In this document: piece after piece, positions 12,701 through 23,700 of the stretch
Position numbering within the stretch: the first letter of the stretch is position 1
How the letters are laid out: each line of letters begins with the position of its first letter
Origin: Tubiluchus corallicola
Lineage: Eukaryota; Priapulida; Priapulimorpha; Priapulimorphida; Tubiluchidae
Assembly: GCA_030141605.1 (NCBI GenBank)
Contig: JAQGDQ010001235.1
Coordinates: 1-53,246 of the forward strand
DNA: 53,246 nucleotides
Direction of reading: 5' to 3'
Position numbers and translations under genes: made by a program
Notes under the pieces: model-generated
What the model saw: the letters and a program-made list of their open reading frames with translations, nothing else
What the model was told of the DNA's origin: nothing
The model's database searches: none

Positions 12701-15700
12701 ACAGGAACAATGTCACTGTCTACTAATTCTTGTAAAGTAGCGAACACGTGGTCTTGGTGGCTTACAAATAGCTTACTGACCAATGTTCCTGTGTACATGG
12801 CAGTTAAAATAATGACAAAGAGCCACCAGCATCCGGTAATAACCTGAGCCGCCAAACGCTGAGGTAAGTAAGTTCCACCTTGCTGCAGAAATGAGGCTAG
12901 GGTATATTGAATGTAGTACGTTATGCCTGTTTTAGTAGGCCTGCTGTTTATTTGACTGAAATCATTTTCATTGCATATCCTCTTTGTTTGATAATCAAAA
13001 CAGTAGATTATTGGCCCAGCCAAGAGCCCGAATGTTATCAGAAGTAACCAAACCGGGGTGCTGAAGGGATCTGTTAAGTTAAATCCCTGTAATTTATTCC
13101 GCTTTGTAACGAACACTTGTGGCGAATATGCGACTGGATGTAGAAAAGTCATGTATTTCATTCTTTCTCGGAGTATTGTCACCAGTCCAAATATGTCCAC
13201 CTCAGACTTTTCAGCCACAGTTTCTGGAATTTCCAAAGCTTCTATGGCCTTTATGTTAAAGCTAAAGTTTAATGCTTTACCCAGTAACTTTACCACATCA
13301 ATTATAAAATGTGTAGTGGGATCATCATCCCAAATCCCCAGTGCAAGTTGAGCACCTTGAAGCGAGTAGTCCTGTGCATCCTGTTTGTTTTCATAAAACG
13401 CCACATATTCTTTTTGAATGCCGTCCTTTTGGTTTCTGAGGCGCTTAATCGAAATGATTTTTCGCTTTTTGTCCAGTTTGATTTTGCACTCACTGATGCA
13501 AAATATGTCCAGAAACTGAAAAGTAATGATGCAAGCAAGAAAGAACAGTATCTGTCTGGAAATCATTTCTCTGCGGTTCTGTATTACTTGTGATCATGAA
13601 CACCACTGAAACCCTTCAAATGTCCTTACATTATGCTTTGTTATGCTGAAGAGTAAAAATACAAACAAGAAACAGCAGCGTCTGTTTGGAATTCATTTCT
13701 CTCCGGCTCTCAGTTACTTGTGATCATGATCAGCACTGAAAGACTTTGTCACTATATTTTCCTTTTGTCTTGACTGCAAACGCTAAGCTCAAAGGCCTGG
13801 CACACAGGCTATTTGCTAATTAATATTATGCTCTTTCAATAGTAGTAAATAAATATTTCTTCTTTGTCTCGGGCGTCTTTTCTGTGTGACTCCATACAAA
13901 CTCTGTCACAAATTAAAAGCAATCGGTCAATATGCGTGCTGCCATTATAGTTCATTGTTGTAGCTCGTGTTTTTGTGCTGGTAAGATAAATAAAAATGAC
14001 AGAAGCAGACGATAGCCTGTGTCATTAAATAAGCACTGCTTTTGATAGTCTATTGGAAATAAGTGTCTGTTGATAAAAAGAAGTGTCAACGTCCAGGCAA
14101 CTTTATCGATTTGCAATAATTAACGAATGTAAATATCTGGAAGAGTGCTTTAACACTTTCAATCCCAAATTATTTTTTTAATAAAAAATGTTTTGGCTTG
14201 GTACTTTTGTTCAGCATGTCCATCTTGTTTACACATAATAATTATTTTTTTCTACCTGTCCCCGCGTGCTAAATACAGTCTGTATTCCACGGGATACATT
14301 GGGATTCAATTGAAGCATAAAATGTGCTTCATTTTGCAACTGCTGATAATTTTTTAAAGTATTTAAGACATTTAGTATGCATGTTATGCTGATCTGTACA
14401 AAGTCGTCTCTAAAGTACTGTACCTTGCGCAGTTTTTTATGCTATGTAGATTTTCTAGTTTGCCATTTTTAGTCTACTGTTATTGACTTAAATCAAAATA
14501 ACTATCAACAGATCAAATAACTGTCAGTTTTAAAATTTTATTAATTTTAAAGGCAGAAAATATTCTCATATCCCATGGGATACAACGGGTATGAAAGGGT
14601 TAACGCTAAAAGCAATTATCATCTGATGTTTGAAAAAAAGAAGAGAAAATAAAATTTATAATAACTGAGGTGTTTTGCTGTTGGTAGTAAAACAAAAGTT
14701 TGCTATTCTGTAACAGCAGTACGTTTAGTGCGATACGAAAATACAGTTGTTCCATCTATAACCAATAATAGTGAGACTTGGACTAGCCTCACTCAAACAG
14801 AAGTGGATATGGTAGAAAGTATTCAGAGAGAAAACATTCAAATAACTTTGTGAGCCAACTTCTTCGCGAGAAAATAAAGTTTTTGAATGAATTGTTGTAA
14901 TTTTTGCAAAAACAGACTAGTGTGATTTAGAAAAGTATACTTTTTAATTCATTGCTAATTCACTTATCTATTCTCTTATATTAATATTCTAGGTATGGGC
15001 ATTATATATATATATATATAAGATTCGAGGCTACAGCTTCGGCGAGGGCACCATTTACGGCAATCTATATATCAAACGAAATGTCTCGATCTAGTGTCTT
15101 CTCATTGATGGTTTATTTTTCGAATCGGGGCCACCGGGAGGAAGGGGAGGCGAAAAACCTCCAAAAATGGCCATTTTTCGGCCGTTTTTTGCAAAACTTA
15201 TACCTCTTATTTCTGAAGAACGGGAACGGGCCGAGGGTGGTGCTGGGTATGGATAGATACCCCGTTCAGCGGTGGGTGTAGTAGGCATGTTTAGAATTCT
15301 CGAGAGGGCCACGGGGTCCCGCAACGGGCGTTTTCCCGGACCGACCTCGCAATTTTTTCGAAATTTTGACCAAACAGCATGCGGGAAAAACGTTCTAGCG
15401 TCGCCCGGTGGGACTCTTGGAAGGAGATATATAGCTCTTTACAAAGAGGAAGGACAGCGCTACACGATGATGTAGGTTATATTTTAGGGCAGGTCCACCG
15501 AGAGGAGTATCAACGAGTTAATTACGTGTTCTATTTTCGGCAATTTTTCGACAATTTTCGCTTAGAAAACTGCGACGCATTCCATTGTGCTGACGTCATC
15601 CATTGTACTCTCTATAAGTTTAATTCAGTAAAAAGCTGCTGCTGGCTTTGCGTTAGATAAACAGACATACCGTAGGCATGATGTGACGGGCTACAGGCGT

Positions 15701-17705
15701 TGCGTTAGGTAAGTAGGCAGGATGTTACGGGCTTTACGGGCTTTGTGTTATAAATGAGGACTAGGTAGAATGTTCGCGTATTATTGATTATACGTGGTTT
15801 TTTACGCAAAATCTTTTGCGGGGCCTTTGCTAGTCTATTATATTAATATTCTTGGTATGGGCTTAATATATTTATTTATATATATATATATAAGATTCGA
15901 GGCTACAGCTTCGGCGAGGGCACCATTTGTGGCGATCTATACATCAAACGAAAGGTCTCGATCTAGTGTCGTCTCATTGGGGGTTTATTTTTCGAATCGG
16001 GCCCACCGCGAGGAACGGGGGGGGGGCGAAAAACCTCCAAAAATGGCCATTTTTCAGCTGAGATGTGGAGAACGGGAACGGGCCAAGGGTGGTCCCGCAA
16101 CGGGCGTTTTCCCGGACCCAACTCGCGATTTTTTCGAAATTTTGACCAAACAGACTGTAGAAAAAATGTTCTAGCGGTGCCTGGCGGGACTCTCGGAAGG
16201 AGATATACGGCTCTTTAGAAAGAGGAAGAATGGGGCTACAGAATGATGTGGGCTATATTTTAGGACAGGTCCACCGAGAGGAGTACTGGCGAGTTAATTA
16301 CATGTTCTATTTTCGGCAATTTTCGCTTAGAAAACTGCTGACGCATGCCATTGTTGTGACGTCATCCATTATACTCTGTCTATTGCTTTAATTCAGCAAA
16401 AAGCTGCTACAGGCTTTGCGTTAGGTAAGTAAACAAACAGTAGGCAGGATGCTACGGGTTTTGTGTTATAAATGAGGACCAGGTAGGATGTTCGCGTATT
16501 ATTGATTATACGTGTGTTTATACACAAAATTCTTTGTGGGGCCTTTGCTAGTCTATATATTAATATTCTTGGTATATATATATATATATATATAAGATTC
16601 GAGGCTACAGCCCTGACGACAGCACCATTTGCGGCGATCTATACATCAAACGAAGGGTCTCGATCTAGTGTCATCTCATTGATGGTTTATTTTTCGAATC
16701 GAGCCCACCGGGAGGAACGGGGGGCGAAAAACCTCCAAAAATGGCCATTTTTCGGCCGTTTTTTGCAAAAGTTATACGGCTGAGATGTAGAGAACGGGAA
16801 TGGGCCGAGGGTGGTGCTGGCTATGGATAGATTGCCCGTTCAGCGGTGGGTGTAGTAGGCATATCTAGAATTCGCGAGAGGGCCACGGGGTCCCGTAACA
16901 GGCGTTTTCCCGGACCCAACTCGCGATTTTTTCGAAATTTTGGCCAAACAGCCTGCAGAAAAACCGTTCTAGCGGCGCCTGGTGAGACTCTCGGAAGGAG
17001 ATATACGGCTCATCAGAAAGAGGAAGAACAGGGCTACACGATGATGTGGGCTATATGTTAGGACAGGTCCACCGAGAGGAGTACTGGCGAGTTAATTACA
17101 TGTTCTATTTTCGGCAATTTTCGCTTAGAAAACTGCTGACGCATGCCATTGTTGTGACGTCATCCATTATACTCTGTCTATAACTTTAATTCAGTAAAAA
17201 GCTGCTACAGGCTTTGCGTTAGATAAACAAACAGTAGGCTAGAAGTTACGGGCTTTGTGTTATAAATGAGGACTGTGTAGGATGTTCGCGTATTATTGAT
17301 TCTACGTGTATTTATACGCAAAATTTTTTGCGGGGCCTTTGCTAGTATAAATTAATATTTTAAAACATTTTTTTCTAATTTTTAACTGCGCAAATGAATT
17401 TAGGCATTGCTACGTGTCTAAAATTCATTAAAAACCTTTGCAGCGCATACTAAGCTGGTGATTCATACTTCTATACTAGCAATTACATGCATTGGTTCAT
17501 TTGTTAATGGGGTCAAAACACTTCTGTCCCAAAATGAGTCTATTAAGCGGCACCTAATGTAGCTAAATAAACAGAAGAAAATGTCTATTTATATAAATAT
17601 TTAAATTAAATTATTAATAAATCAATTAACGCATATTGAATTTTCAACTTAGTTCCTGTCACCGAGTACATGATCGTGACCGACGGAATGTGTAAGTAAG
17701 AAAGA

Positions 17706-17783
<78 letters not shown>

Positions 17784-20700
17784 CTATCTTTATTTATCAC
17801 CTTTTTTACAAGAAAATCACAGAGCCTGAAACGATAATATTGTGGCGGGTCACAGGATCAAACCGTCACGGGCTTCGTGAAAATGTAGTATATTGAATGT
17901 AAAATTGCATGGGCCAATCAGAGCTCAGTTTTCTAGGCCAATTTTCTCGAGCGTGTAACCTGTTCTCGTAGATTCGAGGGCAGTGGGTTCTCGGCCATGT
18001 TCAGCTTCGGTTTCATTTTGTTTTTCTCTTCTTGGTTGCCGTTATTAAGTCAGTCGCGATTCAGTAATTTTTGGTTTAACCCCTTGGTTTGCATTTCGAC
18101 TCAATGCGTAAGTGTCAGCTATAAACTGTTGCTAAGTGTTTCATTTTACTGTTTTTCTTTCTTTTCTTTTTTATAATTTTCTTTAGTTAATTATGAATCC
18201 TCGCTATCATAGACAGCATCACAATATGATACAAAGTGACAAGATTATTAAATGAGTAAATTATCTGAGTTAACGATATTCAAGTGATTGGTGAAAGGGT
18301 GGCGAAAAACTAAAAGTTACCAAAGTCAACCACCCTGTAACTAATGTTGCTATTAGTAATATGCGCAATTATCTTGACGAAGATTTCAGAATAAGGTGTG
18401 TAAAACTATTGAGATTAAGTTTAAATTTGAACATAAATATCATGGCCATAAAGGCATAATAAATACATATAATGTTGATGTTCTAAGCAATGTGTAGATT
18501 TTACGCAGACAGAATTGCCTTACCTCTTAATAAGGCGTCATTGGCGTAGTTTGTTACATAGTTAATTGTTATTTGTGTTATTGTTGTGTTTCATGATTTA
18601 TTGTATTAATTTTTGTTGTGTTTATGAACTTTGCGAAGTTTGAAATAAAAATATTAAATCTAAAAATCTAAATAATTGTTTAAAAAAATCTGATGTTGCT
18701 TGAAAACTGAAAGCAAAAACCAACCTTGGCTTGCATGGCGTAAGAAGCCAAGAGCACGGAAGCTTCCGCCGGGCAGAAAACGTCCATGTTCAAGATGCTC
18801 TGCTTCACCTGCAGGAAGAATAAATGCCGCGTGATCTCCTGCACTAGTTCTTCCTCGATGTCTTCCGGATAAAATTTGGCTAAGAATAAAAATGGAATCG
18901 GCACTTCTTTGGGAATATCCTGGTGCTTGACCTGTAAAAGTAATAATTTGATTAATTTATTACTAATATTTATCCGTACTCAGGTACGATAACAAAATTA
19001 TGTACAAAGATTAGTCAAAAAATAACAACACCGAGTATAGGATAAATAAATAAGCTTAGTTAAAAAATACAAATATAATACATAATATGTATTATGTATG
19101 CTGAACACACACATATATATATATGTGTGTGTGTGTGTTCAGCATACATAATACATATTAAGTATTATATTTATATTTTATTATTATTATATATACATTA
19201 TTATATACATATATACATATATACTATTATAATATATTAATATTAATATACAATATATACTATATAATATACCATTATTATATATACCTTATATTATATA
19301 TAGTACATACATATTATATATAAATATATATATACGCATCAATATATGTGTGTTCAGCACGACATTACTTTAAAAATTAGTGTCATAATAAATGCACACC
19401 TATAACATATATACTTATTACCCATAATCAATTGTACATACAAACTATCTATAATATAATAAATAAATTAATTAATTAATATAATATAATATAATATAAT
19501 ATAATATAATATAATATAATATAATATAATATAATATAATATAATATAATATAATATAATATAATATAATACAATACAATACAATACAATACAATACAAT
19601 ACAATACAATACAATACAATACAATACAATACAATACAATACAATACAATACAATACAATACAATACAATACAATACAATACAATACAATACAATACAAT
19701 ACAATACAATACAATACAATACAATACAATACAATACAATACAATACAATACAATACAATACAATACAATACAATATAATACAATATAATATAATATTTC
19801 ATATCAATCAACTAATATACTACTAGTTATAACAAATATGAATTAAAATAGAAATTAACTCAGGATTGTTTTTTGAGGAAGTTCTTATTTGTTTACTTTT
19901 GATACCTTATATTCTATCGATGACAAGTAAACATTTAGCAGCTTCTCACTCATCTAGGTTATAAGATTTCTCAGTGACATTAAATGTTTAAAATCATGAC
20001 AGTTTAGGTTGTTACTATACGGTGAGTCCTCGCTTAACGACGCTAATGCCTTCCAACAAAATGCGACGTTAAGCTAAACGTCCTTAAACGAAGCCAAGAC
20101 TTCTATAGAACGTAATGTAAAAGAATTGAGTTACGTTCCAGAGACAAAAATCACTGCTTCTTAAATCATATAAATTAAACATTCCATGAATTTTATTCAT
20201 ATTTCTACTGATTAATGTCTTCCTGTTTGCCTGAAACAACCTATATATTTTACTTACCAATACTTAGCTATAGCGGTTTCTCTTTCATTAACATTTAAGC
20301 TTAGTCAGCGGATTGAACAACAAACACTGCAGAGTCAAGTCCTGGGGCAAGTTTGGGAATTTTACCTACATACTTAGTCTTGTTGCTATAGCAACAGGTT
20401 GTTGACAGAATTGCTCGCTGGTCACTTGATAGTTGACACAAACATAAATGTGCAAATTACATTACAGAGTAATTTTGATGCATGCAGCTTGAGTCTAAAA
20501 GCATAGCTTGACAGGCCAAACTGTACGTGGAAATCTTAAAGAAGTGATTAATAATTGAGATAATAATAATAATAACAATAATAATAATAATAAATATAAT
20601 AATATAATAATAATAATAATAATAACAACAACAACAACAACAACAACAGCAACAATAATAAAAATAAATATAATAATAATAATAATAATAACAATAATAA

Positions 20701-23700
20701 TAATCAAGATTAACTCAACGGCTTGGCAAATAAACATTATTACTACCTTTTTATCCATTTTTAACCAAGCTACATAGCTTTTCGAATCGACAAACTGCAG
20801 TCCAAAATACCAGCTCTCCCTCAGTCCTATAGTGCGACAAACTAGATCAAAGAGTTCACGGCCAGTAACTTTCCACTAAAACAAAAACCGAACATTAATA
20901 TTTCAAGCGTCACCTCAAAAACAGGCAACACAAATATCGCAGTTAAAAAACAAAAAACTTTGCAATATGGGTATATGTTAAACCAGTATTCAATTAAAAA
21001 TTAAAGATGGACAGGTAAAGTAGTGTGATTTTCGTATGACACAGAAGCATTACGCCATTCTTTATATCAGTCAGGTACCGGGGGGGGGGGGGGGTGTCAA
21101 GACTTTATGAAGCCCTAGTCTGATAATTTTGTCCTGCAAACCTCTATTGTGAATTTATGGTTGTTTATGTAATGAGGAAATTAAACAATTACTTGTGGTG
21201 TATTAGAAAAAGTATTAACCAAGATTCTACGTCGTCATTATTAATTACATTTGCATAGTGCTTATATTAAACCAACTGTTTGTTGTGTAATATCTTGCAC
21301 CTGTTCGCTACGTGGCATTTATGTACAAGCTACTCTCGGTAACTGCCTGTGGTGTGTTACAAAATGCACCCTTTACATGAATACGAAAGTACACACATTT
21401 TCCGAGGAGAATAGGAATATTTTCTAAAATGTGACGCCCTCAAACTTTGGCACCCTAGGCTATAGCCTAATTAGCCTCTGGTCATGTAGTAAAATTTTAT
21501 TGTCAGTGTAGGCCTACAACGTGCGTTATTAACAGTTTATGACTTAAATATTTACAAATATCATTATATCATTTACCGTTGGGAACGATTTCTCTATGAC
21601 GTGTTCGTCTCGCATATTTGCAAAGAGAGGGCTGCTTTACGGTATTGCTGTGTCACAATGACACCTTGCAAAAAATTCTTCAAACTTAAAATCCACCGAC
21701 TCAAAATTCGAGTTAATTGCTAAGCTAAGGATATTTGCCCCGACGATCGTTCCTAGTGTTGTCGCAGATGCGAGCATTTAATTTACAGTTTATTATTAAT
21801 TTTGATTTGGAATTTTAAACTTTAGTTTTTCATCACCACTAAGTCAGTGCTGACATCTGTTTGTAGAGTGGAAAGTTTCTAATACATGTATGTACTTGCT
21901 ACTGCTATATGTTTGTATGGAACTGGGTTACTGGGCTTCTCTGTGAATGTAGTACCGTATATACTCGCATATAAGCCTACATCGCATATAAGCCGACCCC
22001 CTAAAACTGCTTTAGATGGCCAGTTTTTGCAAAAACCCGTATATAAGCCGACCATCAACTTGTCTAATTTTACTCCATACCCAATCAACAAAATTGATCC
22101 CTTTTTGTCACATTTTGTTAATTGGGTATTTTTGGTTCATAGAAATTTTTTACTATAGAGATGTAAAATGCTTACTTTTATGTTACATACTAGAAGAAAT
22201 AGAAGAAATTATACATTTTGATATGAATAAAGAAGAAAATATTTTGTTTTCTATTTATTCACAAAAAATTATAACATTTATTGAAATGTGAATTTTTTCT
22301 AAAAAAAAAAGTGGGTGGACGGCGATCCCCCACGATCCCCCTCCAATACACCACTGGTGACACACAACCAAATAAAGAGTCAGATAGCGATGAAAATGTG
22401 TGGCTGGAAAATTGGCATTAGTGTCTGTCCTTGTGTTCATTTTGTTTCATGCGCATATAAGTCGACCCCCTGATTTCAGTATTGTATTTTATAGTTCTAA
22501 ATTCGGCTTATATGCGAGCATATACGGTAGTTTTTCACACTTGGTAGCAAGAAGAGAGGACAAGCAATGGGCTTAAACAGTGTACAGTTATAATAACGTT
22601 TTGACTCAGATGCCATGATATATTGGCTGATGGATTTACTTTAACTTTTGATTACTACTTTTGATTATGTTTACCATTTTCGTGTATATGTGGACTGACT
22701 ATGAGACTATGATTTTGAGTAAAATACAGATCGCAAAGTTAAACCATGTTTTCATCCATTGATTTCATCTGTTTAACACGAACATCGCAACTACAAAAAC
22801 AGTCTGATAAACCTGCCAACATCGGTTGTTGGCTCTCCCCAAAACACCCCAGCGACAACTTTAGCGTCACGATAAGTGTAGGGCACGCAGTACGCAACTA
22901 GGTAAGTAGGACACCTGCGCTACAGCGCATTGTGGAAAAGCAGTGTCGTACATGGGCAGCCCAAGTAGCGCACTGGCGATTTCTCTCACTCCATTAACTT
23001 TACATCGAAAATTTTGTCAAATTTTTAAAAATTCTGTCAAATTTTTACAAATTCTGCGAGTTTCTTTATTTTGTTAAAAATTGTGCTTGGTGGCTAAGTT
23101 GCCATCAGTTTGGCATCATACAGTGGATGCAGACGATTCTCTTCACCAAATCGGCGAGCAAACTGACATCAATAATAAGTGCCAATTTGCAAGATCAAAA
23201 ACACGTATTTTGTTCATTTCGTTCATGCAGTGAAACGGATCACCTGTCTGTGAAGCGAGACAAAACAAAAAATGATTTACCTTAATCAAATGTCGCCTAA
23301 AAAGATTAATTTCACTTCATTCGCCTTTATTTCACTTCAAAAAGATTAATTTCGAAGCCTAAATTTAATATTGGCCATTCTACTAGCTCAGAATAAGATT
23401 ATTTTATTTTATCAGATGTATAATAAATTATAATTTATGATGTATTGACATTTTCAATTATTATTAAATAAACAAGGACAACGGATGCTGCCACTATGAT
23501 TAATGACTCAATTCGTGACATGTCTCTAGTGTCCTACTTGGGCATCTCATGTCGTACGATGCACCCTACTTGGGCTAGCCCGTGTGCGGCAATTGTCCTA
23601 CTCCACTCCCGACAATAGGCTTCCTTTCTCAACTGAGGCTCGGGATTGGCTATGGCGAAGTTTATTTTTCAAGTTTTGACAATTTTCAACAATTAGATTA

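Larger units (their letters stand above)
5345..14624. repeat. Head-to-tail segmental duplication carrying the IR pairs
   Basis: Two units, about 5345-9892 and 9893-14624, align in the same order: flank starting GATAAACAGCGGACATTTTG, truncated IR, spacer, full-length IR, duplicated leader, terminal AACGGGTATGAAAGGGTTAA. Differences include a ~325-bp dispersed repeat present only in the first unit (7131-7455). Near the end of the first unit there is also a deletion that removes most of the piggyBac-like MITE kept in the second (14154-14599). Downstream of each full-length IR start (about 9530-9590 and 13670-13730) lies a second degenerate copy of the IR leader region, a remnant of a further local duplication. 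Confidence 0.8.

Noticed and set aside
19468-19811. Three overlapping minus-strand frames encoding YCIVL-type periodic peptides
   Set aside because: They are a by-product of the stop-free ATAAT/ACAAT microsatellite, open in all three frames of one strand.
20500-20760. Minus-strand frame of poly-Ile/Val/Leu
   Set aside because: Translation of the trinucleotide ATA/ACA tract; not a membrane protein.
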